Positions 33,865 through 41,855 of a DNA stretch of 64,000 bases are shown piece by piece. The stretch covers positions 1,240,001-1,304,000 of the forward strand of contig CAXXIB010000004.1 in NCBI GenBank assembly GCA_963675925.2, in the 5' to 3' direction. The DNA comes from CAXXOK01 sp963675925 (GTDB lineage Bacteria; Bacillota; Clostridia; Christensenellales; Aristaeellaceae). The notes under the pieces are model-generated. The model had not been told where the DNA came from, did not search any database, and saw only the letters and a list, made by a program, of their open reading frames with translations. The translations under genes and the position numbers were made by a program. Positions within the stretch are counted from its first letter, which is position 1; the number at the start of each line of letters is the position of its first letter.

Positions 33865-34416
33865 TCATGCTTGTATTGTTTCCAAAGCGGTGCGTAAATT
33901 GTCTCTGGCGCGGCTCAGCGCGCTTTTTACTGTGCCCAGCGGCATATGCATGGCCTTGGCAATTTGCAGGTAGCTCATCCCATCGCCAAAGCGCAGGGAC
34001 AGCAGTGCCTGTTCCCGGTCGGGCAGGGTGTGCAGGGCGTTCTGCAGCAATGCCTGCTCGCTGGTTTGCACATACGCATCTTCTGGAGTGGCGGTGTGGG
34101 AAGCGGGATTGTAGCCGCTTTCTTTCATGCCATCCAGCGAAGTGCTTTCGTAGCGCTTGTGTGCGCGCTTGATCATATCCAAACACACATTGTGGGCAAT
34201 GCGGTACAGCCAGGTTCCCAGCTCGCTGCGCTGCTGAAACCCGGCAAAGGACCGAAACGCACGCAGCATGGTTTCCTGCGCGGCATCCTGGGCATCGGCG
34301 GGCGTTTTGAGCATATGCAGGCAGTGGCGGTAGACCATGCCTTCAAACGGTGCGCACAGCGCGATAAACGCATCCGCATTTCCGTTTTTTGCTTTTTCAA
34401 GCTTTCGCTCCGACAA
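33865..34416 (-). CDS. ECF-type RNA polymerase sigma factor
   Basis: A 183-residue sigma-70 family protein directing transcription of an envelope regulon. Region 2 reads DAAQETMLRAFRSFAGF and WLYRIAHNVCLDMIKRA; region 4 reads LPDREQALLSLRFGDGMSY and LGTVKSALSRARDNLR. I set the start at TTG 34416 because AAAGGAGG lies exactly 7 bases ahead; the longer frame upstream has no site. The DUF4349 and SIMPL genes follow on the same strand. Linkage suggests autoregulation by its own regulon. Confidence 0.9.
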   Translation of the reverse strand: MSERKLEKAKNGNADAFIALCAPFEGMVYRHCLHMLKTPADAQDAAQETMLRAFRSFAGFQQRSELGTWLYRIAHNVCLDMIKRAHKRYESTSLDGMKESGYNPASHTATPEDAYVQTSEQALLQNALHTLPDREQALLSLRFGDGMSYLQIAKAMHMPLGTVKSALSRARDNLRTALETIQA

Positions 34417-34492
34417 ACAGCGCACCTCCTTTGCCCTTTCTACCCCGGTCTGTTCATTCAACGATCCTTGTTCTGTGTTTGTTCCCGGACGG

Positions 34493-34523
34493 TTGACATT
34501 TTTCTTCTGCGGATGCACTATAA
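34493..34523 (+). promoter_or_regulatory. promoter of the amidohydrolase gene
   Basis: A perfect TTGACA (34493-34498) is followed 18-19 bases later by ACTATAA. It lies in the divergent gap with the sigma factor gene. Confidence 0.6.
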
Positions 34524-34559
34524 GAAACGATATTGTAATGAAACGGAGAGCTGCCTGCC

Positions 34560-35357
34560 TTGTTGTATATTGATGCTCACGCCCATATTTATCCTGATGA
34601 AATTGCCATGAAAGCGTCCGATGCGACGGCCGAATTTTACGAACTTACCATGCAATGCGACGGCAAGCTGGATAGCCTGGAAGCGCGGGGGAAACTGGCC
34701 GGGATTGAAAAGCACATCGTCCTTGGTGTGGCAATCACGCCGGGGCGCGTGGAAAGCATTAATAACTATCTTATGCGCATGGTAGCCCAGCGGCCGGATA
34801 GGCTGATCGGCTTTGGCGCAATTCACCCCGATTGCAAGGATATCCGCGGGGAAATTCGCCGTATCCGTGCCGGTGGGCTGCAAGGGGTGAAAATGCACGC
34901 CGATATGCAGAAGATCGCGCTGGACGGCGCAGGGGTGCAGGCGGTGCTGCGTGTACTGGCGGAGGAAAACATGCCCGCCATGCTGCACATGGGCGACCCG
35001 CGTTACGCCTTCAGCGCACCAAAACAGCTGCACAAATCCTTGCTGGCTGTGCCGGATGTTAAGGTGATCGCGGCGCACTTTGGCGGCTGGCAGATGTGGG
35101 ACGAAGCCTGGCGGGAGCTGGCCGATTTGGACAATGTATGGGTGGATACCTCATCAAGCCTGTATCAATTTACGCCGGAGGAAGGCGCGGCGCTGCTGCG
35201 CCGCTATCGCACCGATCGTGTGCTGTTTGCCACCGATTTTCCCATGTGGGACCCGGTTATCGAGCGGCAGCGCTTTGATGCCCTGCCCTTAACCCCGGCC
35301 GAGAAGGAAGCGATCGGTCGGCGGAATGTAGAGGCGTTTTTACAGCAGTTTGTTTAG
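34560..35357 (+). CDS. amidohydrolase family 2 metal-dependent hydrolase
   Basis: A 265-residue TIM-barrel enzyme of the PF04909 type. The metal motif IDAHAHIYPDE is at the N-terminus. LHMGDPRYAF, HFGGWQMWDEA and FATDFPMWDP supply the later ligands (H, H, D). Relatives hydrolyse or decarboxylate small ring compounds; the substrate here is unknown. The start is TTG at 34560 (a second TTG follows directly), with GGAGAG 9 bases ahead. It is a single-gene transcript converging on the YCII gene. Confidence 0.85.
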   Translation: MLYIDAHAHIYPDEIAMKASDATAEFYELTMQCDGKLDSLEARGKLAGIEKHIVLGVAITPGRVESINNYLMRMVAQRPDRLIGFGAIHPDCKDIRGEIRRIRAGGLQGVKMHADMQKIALDGAGVQAVLRVLAEENMPAMLHMGDPRYAFSAPKQLHKSLLAVPDVKVIAAHFGGWQMWDEAWRELADLDNVWVDTSSSLYQFTPEEGAALLRRYRTDRVLFATDFPMWDPVIERQRFDALPLTPAEKEAIGRRNVEAFLQQFV

Positions 35358-35381
35358 TGCATTTTAGGTAGATGTTAGTTC

Positions 35382-35678
35382 TTATGCAAACCAGGATCGG
35401 ATAGCTTCCTGACAGTTGAACAGGGAAAACTCCGTAATGTGATAGTCCTGAATACCGGCCTGCACCAGCGGGTCGTTTTGGCAAAAGGCCTCGATATCGT
35501 CGCTTTTGATGACGATCACACCGCCGCCTTTGCCATCCGCCCTGGGGCCGGACAGCAGAATGCTGCCATCCTGTAACCCGCTGTTTAGGTAGGCAAGATG
35601 CGCGTCGATTGCCTGCTGCATCGCGGGGGTTTGTGCAAGGGGCTTACGAAATGTGCCTTCTAACATATAAAACTGCAT
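35382..35678 (-). CDS. YCII-related domain protein
   Basis: A 98-residue protein of the YCII/dimeric alpha-beta barrel family. MQFYMLEGTF, HLAYLNSGLQDGSILLSGP, VIVIKSDDIEAF and QNDPLVQAGIQDYHITEF follow the family pattern, with the conserved His (H27) and Asp near the presumed active site. Some relatives are small hydrolases or isomerases, but no function is known here. AAAGGATG precedes the ATG at 35678. It lies 31 bases after the DUF2974 gene, probably the same transcript. Confidence 0.85.
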   Translation of the reverse strand: MQFYMLEGTFRKPLAQTPAMQQAIDAHLAYLNSGLQDGSILLSGPRADGKGGGVIVIKSDDIEAFCQNDPLVQAGIQDYHITEFSLFNCQEAIRSWFA

Positions 35679-35709
35679 GTAGCATCCTTTCGATCGGGGG
35701 AACGGCGGG

Positions 35710-36822
35710 TTAGCTCTCCTGCGTGCGGAACACGCTGGCCAGCAGCTGCTTGACGGCAAACCCAGCTTCGGTGGATAATAAGCCGGCCAGCAGGCGCACG
35801 GCCTTGGTACGCGTTTCAAAGTCCAGATGATGAAAAGCCGAGAACAGTTTTTGTGTTTGTCCTTTTAAATCCTCCACCAGGGGGCTAAAATCCGTTACCC
35901 CGATGCCGGATACAATTTTGAATATAACGTCAACCAAAAAGCGGCGTTCTTCTGCGGTTTGCTGATCCAGCCAGTGGTTAAACGCTTCGTTGGATACGCG
36001 CGTGGAAAAGGTAAGCTCATCCAGCTCCTTAAAGCGTCCATTTTCAATTTGCCAGGTAAATACATCGTGCTGCATCAGCCCGATGGCTTTGGACCGTACC
36101 ACCTTGTAATCCGGATGGTAGCAGAGCAGCATCCCCACGACCGAACTTTGCGGAATCCAGCTTTGGATTCGCTCACGTACGGCCTGATAGGCGGGGCTGT
36201 CCAGCGACTGCTTATCAAGGCCCGGGCCGTCAAAGCTGTACACCTTGGCTATGCGGGGCTGCACATCCGGGGTGACATGGCAGGCGGCGTACAGCGCCAG
36301 GTTGCCGCCTTTGGAATGGCCGCCCAGGTATATGGGCTCGCTGCATGCATCGGCGGTTTCCTCCACATATCTTGCGGCCTGCTGCTGCGCCGGTACAGTC
36401 ATAAACGACATATTAAAGTCTTCTTTCCAGCCGGCGATGCTCACATCGGTACCGCGAAAGGCGATATAGTGCTCGCCGCCCGGCAACACAAACGTACAGG
36501 CGCAAAACTGGGTCTCCTGATCGGGATCAATGTGGTTGACGAAGTTTTGAATCGGCAGAGCAGCATACCGCGTGGAAGTAGCGCACAGCAGCGCAAGCTC
36601 GTTGCAGTTGCGCTGGTAAGAGGACGAAAGCGGATGCTTGTTGATCTGCGACAGATACAGCTCTCCAAGTGTGCGCACCGTCGGCTTATCGCTGGCCTCG
36701 GACAGACCTTCCATGGGCATGTAAGACAGCTGGGTCAGCACCAGGCTGTCCAGTGTATCAAACGGGCGCGTGGTGAAGGTTTCGCCTCGTATATCCTGTA
36801 CGTGGGAATGAATGTTATACAT
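35710..36822 (-). CDS. DUF2974 (Mbeg1-like) alpha/beta hydrolase
   Basis: A 370-residue predicted serine hydrolase. The nucleophile elbow YLGGHSKGGNLALYAA (serine at about residue 171) and the oxyanion segment YIAFRGTDVSIAGWKEDFNM match the Mbeg1-like lipase-fold family common in Firmicutes. VYSFDGPGLD follows the nucleophile. No signal peptide is present, so it acts in the cytoplasm. Lipid or peptide ester substrates are only inferred. GGAGGAC lies just before the ATG, and a strong promoter lies at 36870-36899. Confidence 0.88.
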   Translation of the reverse strand: MYNIHSHVQDIRGETFTTRPFDTLDSLVLTQLSYMPMEGLSEASDKPTVRTLGELYLSQINKHPLSSSYQRNCNELALLCATSTRYAALPIQNFVNHIDPDQETQFCACTFVLPGGEHYIAFRGTDVSIAGWKEDFNMSFMTVPAQQQAARYVEETADACSEPIYLGGHSKGGNLALYAACHVTPDVQPRIAKVYSFDGPGLDKQSLDSPAYQAVRERIQSWIPQSSVVGMLLCYHPDYKVVRSKAIGLMQHDVFTWQIENGRFKELDELTFSTRVSNEAFNHWLDQQTAEERRFLVDVIFKIVSGIGVTDFSPLVEDLKGQTQKLFSAFHHLDFETRTKAVRLLAGLLSTEAGFAVKQLLASVFRTQES

Positions 36823-36869
36823 GCTTGTCCTCCGAATACCGGAAGCGCTGGGAATAAGTTGCTGCCTGT

Positions 36870-36899
36870 ATTATACTGGGGGATTTCGGCCTGCGTCAA
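36870..36899 (-). promoter_or_regulatory. promoter of the DUF2974-YCII transcript
   Basis: On the minus strand TTGACG (36894-36899), 18 bases, TATAAT (36870-36875). Confidence 0.75.
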
Positions 36900-36904
36900 G
36901 TGGT

Positions 36905-36933
36905 TTGACAGCCCCCGGCTTTTTCAGTATATT
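36905..36933 (+). promoter_or_regulatory. upstream promoter of the glycosyltransferase operon
   Basis: TTGACA (36905-36910), 17 bases, TATATT (36928-36933), about 168 bases before the glycosyltransferase start. A second, extended -10 element (TGATATACT, hexamer 37036-37041) lies closer to the gene. Confidence 0.65.
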
Positions 36934-37100
36934 GTACTTGTTAGCGATGGCTTGCCCTCCTGCGAAAAGATGCTAAACAGATTAGAATTTGCTAAGTAGC
37001 GCCGCCAGCGGGTACCCAAAGCCCCATTGCTATGATATACTGTCAACATTATTGCGGGTTGATTCGTAGTCGAAGACCCGGAAATGGAGGCACCAACGCT

Positions 37101-38258
37101 GTGCTGATAGGACAGTTCTGCGAGTCGTATCCGCCATCGCTGGACGGCGTTGGGCGCGTCGCACTCAGCTACTGTAAACATTTGGCGGCGCGTGGGCACC
37201 GCACCTTGTATATTGCGCCGCAAAACCGGAAGTATAGCGCGCCGGAAGACTGTGAAACCTTATTGTACGGGGGCGTTCCGGTACCGGGCGAAGCGTACCA
37301 TGTTGGCATACCGCGCCTGTCGGGTCATTTTCGCCGCCAGGTACAGGCGCTTTCGTTTGACTTGCTGCACGTGCACAGCCCTTTTTTTGGCGCGCATGAG
37401 GCACGTCGCATGGCCAGGCGCAGACAGCTGCCGCTGGTGGCCACATTCCATTCTAAATACTACGATGATTTTCTGAAAGTAACGCACTCCAAACTGCTGG
37501 CCAAAGCGGCGGTTCGCTACATTGTGCGTTTCTACAATAGTTGTGACGAGGTATGGGCCGTCAACCGGTCTACGGGCGATGTGCTCAAGTCCTACGGGTA
37601 TAAAGGCGAGATTGTGGTCATGCCCAACGGCACCAATCCGTTTCAACTGACCCAGCAGCAGCGCGATGCGGCTTTCAACCGGTTTCCGATTCCGGATCAT
37701 GTTCCCGTGTTTATATTTGCGGGGCAGCAGAACCTGAAAAAGAATCCCGATGCCGTGCTTCGCGCCTGTGCCATATTAAAGTCACAGGGACAAAAGTTTT
37801 ACCTGATTATGGTGGGCGACGGCCCTGATGCAAGCAAGCTGCATGCGCTGGCACAGAAGCTGGACATTGCAGACAGCGTGTTGTTTACAGGGTTTTTGAA
37901 CGACCGGCCTCTGCTCATGGCGCTGTACGAGCGTGCTGACCTGCTGGTCTTTCCCTCGGTGTACGATAATGCGCCGATGGTTGTGCGGGAAGCGGCCGTG
38001 ATGGGTACGCCCTCTGTATTGATTCAGGACAGCTGCTCAGCCGAAGGCGTAACCCACGGGCAGAACGGCTACCTGTGCACCTTAAGCCCGGAGGCCATTG
38101 CAACAACCATTACAGAAGCGTTGCCTACCGCCAAAGCCGTTGGCGAGGAAGCCCGTAAAACGATACCCGTGCCGTGGAGCGAACTGATGATAGCGGTGGA
38201 AGCGCGGTACCAAGCCCTGATCAAATCCATGCAGAAAGGAACTATGCATGAAGCGTAA
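37101..38258 (+). CDS. GT4 family glycosyltransferase
   Basis: A 385-residue GT-B fold, GT4-type enzyme, likely membrane-associated. The N-terminal loop PPSLDGVGRVAL, VVMPNGTNPF between the domains, and FPSVYDNAPMVVREAAVMG (E-x7-E-type nucleotide-sugar site) are clear. I place the start at GTG 37101, 10 bases after GGAGG; the longer frame lacks a site. It overlaps the flippase-like gene by 11 bases. The pair suggests synthesis and membrane handling of a glycolipid or glycan precursor; the sugar is unknown. Confidence 0.9.
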   Translation: MLIGQFCESYPPSLDGVGRVALSYCKHLAARGHRTLYIAPQNRKYSAPEDCETLLYGGVPVPGEAYHVGIPRLSGHFRRQVQALSFDLLHVHSPFFGAHEARRMARRRQLPLVATFHSKYYDDFLKVTHSKLLAKAAVRYIVRFYNSCDEVWAVNRSTGDVLKSYGYKGEIVVMPNGTNPFQLTQQQRDAAFNRFPIPDHVPVFIFAGQQNLKKNPDAVLRACAILKSQGQKFYLIMVGDGPDASKLHALAQKLDIADSVLFTGFLNDRPLLMALYERADLLVFPSVYDNAPMVVREAAVMGTPSVLIQDSCSAEGVTHGQNGYLCTLSPEAIATTITEALPTAKAVGEEARKTIPVPWSELMIAVEARYQALIKSMQKGTMHEA

Positions 38259-39360
38259 AATTTTCAGCTTGCTGTTCATTGCGGCGACGCTGGGATTGAT
38301 TGTGTTCATTGCGTTTTCAAACAGCGATCTGACCGATGCCTGGCAAGCGCTGTTTACCATGAAAATTCAGTGGCTGTTTTGTGCGTTCCTAGGTTGGTTC
38401 GGGTATATGTTTTTTGATATGCTTGGCCTGCATTTCTTTCTGCGCAAGCAGAAATATCCCATCTCGATAGGCGCTGCGACCTATATTACCTTGCTTGGGT
38501 TCTACTACGCCAATATCACGCCCGGTTCCAGCGGCGGTCAGCCCATGCAGGTGTACTACCTGAGCAAACGGAAAATCCCTGTACCGATTGCTACCTCTGC
38601 GCTGTCCATCAAGTTTTTGGCATTGCAGATTATGGTGGTTATTATGTCGACTATACTCTGGGTTTGCAATACTGCCTACGTCAACACCCAGCTGACGGCC
38701 GGTGCGAAATGGTTTATCTACATCGGCTATGGGATTAACTTCCTGTCCATCCCGCTGATCTTGCTGGTAGCCTTGCACAGACCAATGGTACAGGCGATCA
38801 TTCTGTTTTTTGTGCGGGTTGGTTCAAAACTGCACATCATCAAACGGCCGGAAGACCGTATTGTACGCATTGAAGCCGGCATGGATATGTACCATATGTC
38901 CATCCTGCGGCTGATGAAATACCCAAGGCGCATCATATGGCAACTACTGTTTGCCGCTCTCAGCCTACTTTCGCTGATGAGCATTCCGCTGAGCGTATAC
39001 CGCGCGTTTGGCCTTGGCGGTACCCACTGGTACGAACTGCTTACGCTTTCGTTCCTGCTGTACCTCAGTGCCAGCTATACCCCGCTGCCGGGTGCCAGCG
39101 GCGCGCAGGAGGGTGGATTCCTGCTGTTTTTCGTCGGGGCGTTTACCAAGGGCACCGTCGGGCTTGCACTGCTGGTGTGGCGGTTCTTTGCCTACTACCT
39201 GTTCCTGCTGGTTGGCGCGGTGATTTCCATCGCCGACAGTTTCCGCGGGCACCGAAGCGATAAGGATGCCAAGCGGGAGAAAAAAGAAGCACAAGAAATC
39301 GAAGCGCAAGAAACCGAAGCGCAAGAAACCGAAACTCCGGAAACCGCCTCGCAGGAGTAA
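38248..39360 (+). CDS. flippase-like membrane protein (MprF transmembrane-domain family)
   Basis: A 370-residue integral membrane protein of the PF03706 / TIGR00374 family, homologous to the flippase half of MprF. About eight helices are visible. NITPGSSGGQPMQVYYLSKR (about 91-110) and YTPLPGASGAQEGGFLLFF (about 272-290) are the two conserved family segments. The last 45 residues are cytoplasmic, charged and repetitive (EAQETEAQETET). No aminoacyl-transferase domain is attached. The 11-base overlap with the glycosyltransferase gene implies a joint role, such as flipping its glycolipid product. Confidence 0.88.
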   Translation: MKRKIFSLLFIAATLGLIVFIAFSNSDLTDAWQALFTMKIQWLFCAFLGWFGYMFFDMLGLHFFLRKQKYPISIGAATYITLLGFYYANITPGSSGGQPMQVYYLSKRKIPVPIATSALSIKFLALQIMVVIMSTILWVCNTAYVNTQLTAGAKWFIYIGYGINFLSIPLILLVALHRPMVQAIILFFVRVGSKLHIIKRPEDRIVRIEAGMDMYHMSILRLMKYPRRIIWQLLFAALSLLSLMSIPLSVYRAFGLGGTHWYELLTLSFLLYLSASYTPLPGASGAQEGGFLLFFVGAFTKGTVGLALLVWRFFAYYLFLLVGAVISIADSFRGHRSDKDAKREKKEAQEIEAQETEAQETETPETASQE

Positions 39361-39374
39361 GGGCGTATTCGTAT

Positions 39375-39405
39375 CCCGCTTGTGCACCGCACAGGCGGGA
39401 TTTTT
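39375..39405 (+). terminator. Rho-independent terminator
   Basis: CCCGCTTGTGC (loop ACC) GCACAGGCGGG, then ATTTTT. It ends the glycosyltransferase-flippase operon. Confidence 0.9.
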
Positions 39406-39447
39406 GTATCATTGAGGCCGCAGGCTGTATGGTACAGGCGTTTGGGC

Positions 39448-39476
39448 TTGACGATTGCAGCGCAACTGCGTACGCT
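39448..39476 (+). promoter_or_regulatory. promoter of the ABC exporter operon
   Basis: TTGACG (39448-39453), 17 bases, TACGCT (39471-39476), 71 bases before the ATPase gene. Confidence 0.6.
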
Positions 39477-39547
39477 ATTGTAGGATTGGTTCACTGATAA
39501 TCGGCACGTATACACAGGCGAGCCGTAAATGAATAAGGAGGCAGGGC

Positions 39548-40453
39548 ATGAGACTGGAAGTGAAACAGCTGTATAAAAACTTCGGGGATCACCAGGTGCT
39601 CAAAGGGGTGGATTTCGCTGTAGAAAGCGGCCATTCGCTTGGGTTGCTTGGACGCAATGGCGCAGGGAAAACCACCACCATCCGCATTGTGATGGATGTG
39701 TTCGCGGCCGACGGCGGTGAGGTGCTGCTGGACGGCAAAACATTCAGGCAGGGTGAAACCCGTATTGGGTATCTGCCGGAGGAGCGAGGGCTGTACCCCA
39801 AACGCCTGATCGTCGATCAGTTGGTGTATCTGGCTAACCTCAGGGGGCTAAGCCTTGCCGATGCCAAGAAAAGCGTGCACACCTGGCTTGAGCGGATGGA
39901 GCTTGGCAGCTACACCAATAAAAAGGTGGATTCACTGTCCAAGGGCAACCAGCAGAAGATTCAACTGGCTGTAGCCATGCTCAACGACCCGGAAATCCTG
40001 ATTCTGGATGAACCGTTTTCCGGACTGGACCCGGTGAATGCCAAACTGCTCAAGGATATTGTGCGCCAGAGCATAGCAGCGGGAAAAATCGTGCTGTTCT
40101 CCAGCCACCAGATGAGCTATGTGGAAGAGTTTTGTAAGGACATTGCAATCCTCAACCAGGGCAGCATTGTGCTCAATACCGATATCGATACCCACAAGCG
40201 CAGCTATGACCGCCGTCATCTGGTGCTGGATATTCCCCAAAGCGAGCAGGAAAACGCGGCAACCTACCTGACGGCAAAAGGGCTGCGCACAGAGCAGCTC
40301 CGGCAGGAAACGCACCTGTATGTGCCGGATGTAAAGGATACACTTTCTATTTTGTCCGGCTTGAGCGATAGCGGCGTGACCTTGGAAGGCTACCGCGTGT
40401 TTGAACCAACACTGGAAGATATTTTCGTGGAATACACGAGCAATGCGATATAA
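39548..40453 (+). CDS. ABC-2 type exporter ATP-binding protein (NatA-like)
   Basis: A 301-residue ATPase of a NatA/YhaQ-like exporter. Walker A GLLGRNGAGKTTT, signature LSKGNQQKIQLA, Walker B ILILDEPFSGLDP and the H-loop SSHQMSYVEEF are all present. The C-terminal 80 residues form the DUF4162-type accessory region typical of these exporters, ending TLEDIFVEYT. AAGGAGG precedes the start. The permease gene follows 14 bases later. Substrate unknown; sodium or peptide/antibiotic export are possibilities for this class. Confidence 0.93.
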   Translation: MRLEVKQLYKNFGDHQVLKGVDFAVESGHSLGLLGRNGAGKTTTIRIVMDVFAADGGEVLLDGKTFRQGETRIGYLPEERGLYPKRLIVDQLVYLANLRGLSLADAKKSVHTWLERMELGSYTNKKVDSLSKGNQQKIQLAVAMLNDPEILILDEPFSGLDPVNAKLLKDIVRQSIAAGKIVLFSSHQMSYVEEFCKDIAILNQGSIVLNTDIDTHKRSYDRRHLVLDIPQSEQENAATYLTAKGLRTEQLRQETHLYVPDVKDTLSILSGLSDSGVTLEGYRVFEPTLEDIFVEYTSNAI

Positions 40454-40467
40454 GGGGGCGACGAGTG

Positions 40468-41760
40468 ATGCGTAATTTCCGGTCTGTACTCCGGTTTGAA
40501 CTGGGCGGCTACTTTAAGTCTAAAATTTACCTGGCGATGACGCTTTTGTTTGTCGTCGTACTGATGGTTGTGCTAAGCTTCCCCAATATTAAAGCGATGC
40601 TGTCAAAGCAGGACAGCGGCATGCAACAGGCAGCCATCGAGCAGAGCGATACTAGGAATGCACTGGCGGTGCTGAACCAGTCCGGCTTGCTAAGCGACAA
40701 CGCCCTGGATCGTTTTATGTCTGCGATGGGGGGACGGTCTCTGTTCATCGTCAGTGACGATGAACAGGAGTTGCGAAAACAGGTGCAAAGCGGCCAGTAT
40801 GATGGTGCGGTCATCCTGCAGGACGCACAAACGGCAACCTATATTGCCCGCAACCTGGCGCTGGGAGATAACACCGCGTCTAATATCTATCAGGCCATGG
40901 TCGCGGCGGCGCGGTATGATGCGTTGTCGGCTCTAGAGGTATCGGAGGCGGAGGCCGACAACATCCTAAACCCGGCGGTCAATGTAAATGTGGACAATCT
41001 GGGTGTCAGCCAGAATGAAACGTTCTTCTACACATACATCCTGCTGCTGGCGCTATACATGGCCATCATGCTGTACGGGCAAATCGTGGCGACCTCCATC
41101 GCCACGGAAAAAGGTTCGCGCACCATGGAACTGCTGATTACCTCCACCCGGCCCAACAGCCTGTTGTTTGGTAAGATTATCGCCGCAGCGGTATCCGGCC
41201 TGGTACAAATGGGTGTCATTTTCGGCTCTGCCGTCCTGTTCTACCACCTGAATGCCAATGTATGGGCGGGCAATGCCATCGTAGCGTCTATCTTTAACAT
41301 GCCGCTGCCCATTGTCGGGTATGTGCTGCTATTCTTCCTGCTGGGCTTTTCCCTGTACGCGTTCATGTTCGGGGCGATCGGATCGCTGGTCTCCCGCGTG
41401 GAGGATGTTTCGACATCCATCATGCCGATACTGCTGATCTTTATCGTCGGGTTCGTCATTGTGGTCACGGCCATGTCGTCTGGCAATGCGGACAGCACCC
41501 TGCTAAAGGTGTGTTCGTTCATCCCTTTTACCGCGCCGATGGCGATGTTTGCACGAATTGCGATGTCCACCCCGGCGTGGTACGAGATTGTAATCTCGGT
41601 ACTGCTGCTGGTTGCAACCACCATTGCGACCGGGGTGCTGTCGGCGACCATCTACCGTATGGGCGTGCTGATGTACGGCAAACCGCCCAAGCCTGCGGAA
41701 CTCATTAAGGTTTTGCGCAGGGCACGTACACACGGCGCTGTGGTGAAGCAGAACCGCTAA
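40468..41760 (+). CDS. ABC-2 type exporter permease (NatB-like)
   Basis: A 430-residue permease. One helix (about 20-40) is followed by a large outside domain (about 40-175) and then five or six helices (about 180-410), the NatB/YhaP arrangement. ATEKGSRTMELLITSTRPNSLL is shortened here: the conserved E-K-x-x-x-T-M-E-L-L segment after the second helix is at about residues 212-221. I prefer the ATG at 40468 over the GTG at 40465; AAGGGGG lies 9 bases ahead. It pairs with the ATPase just upstream. Confidence 0.9.
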   Translation: MRNFRSVLRFELGGYFKSKIYLAMTLLFVVVLMVVLSFPNIKAMLSKQDSGMQQAAIEQSDTRNALAVLNQSGLLSDNALDRFMSAMGGRSLFIVSDDEQELRKQVQSGQYDGAVILQDAQTATYIARNLALGDNTASNIYQAMVAAARYDALSALEVSEAEADNILNPAVNVNVDNLGVSQNETFFYTYILLLALYMAIMLYGQIVATSIATEKGSRTMELLITSTRPNSLLFGKIIAAAVSGLVQMGVIFGSAVLFYHLNANVWAGNAIVASIFNMPLPIVGYVLLFFLLGFSLYAFMFGAIGSLVSRVEDVSTSIMPILLIFIVGFVIVVTAMSSGNADSTLLKVCSFIPFTAPMAMFARIAMSTPAWYEIVISVLLLVATTIATGVLSATIYRMGVLMYGKPPKPAELIKVLRRARTHGAVVKQNR

Positions 41761-41787
41761 AACAGGTTTAAGTTCCCGCCTGGATGG

Positions 41788-41793
41788 TATAGT
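41788..41793 (+). promoter_or_regulatory. extended -10 element for eno
   Basis: TGGTATAGT gives an extended -10 about 60 bases before the enolase start. The -35 region is poor. Confidence 0.4.
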
Positions 41794-41855
41794 ATCTGTA
41801 TGACTGTTATTCAACGGTTGAACCAGTATGGACCGAATAAGCGGAGGGCTTAATG

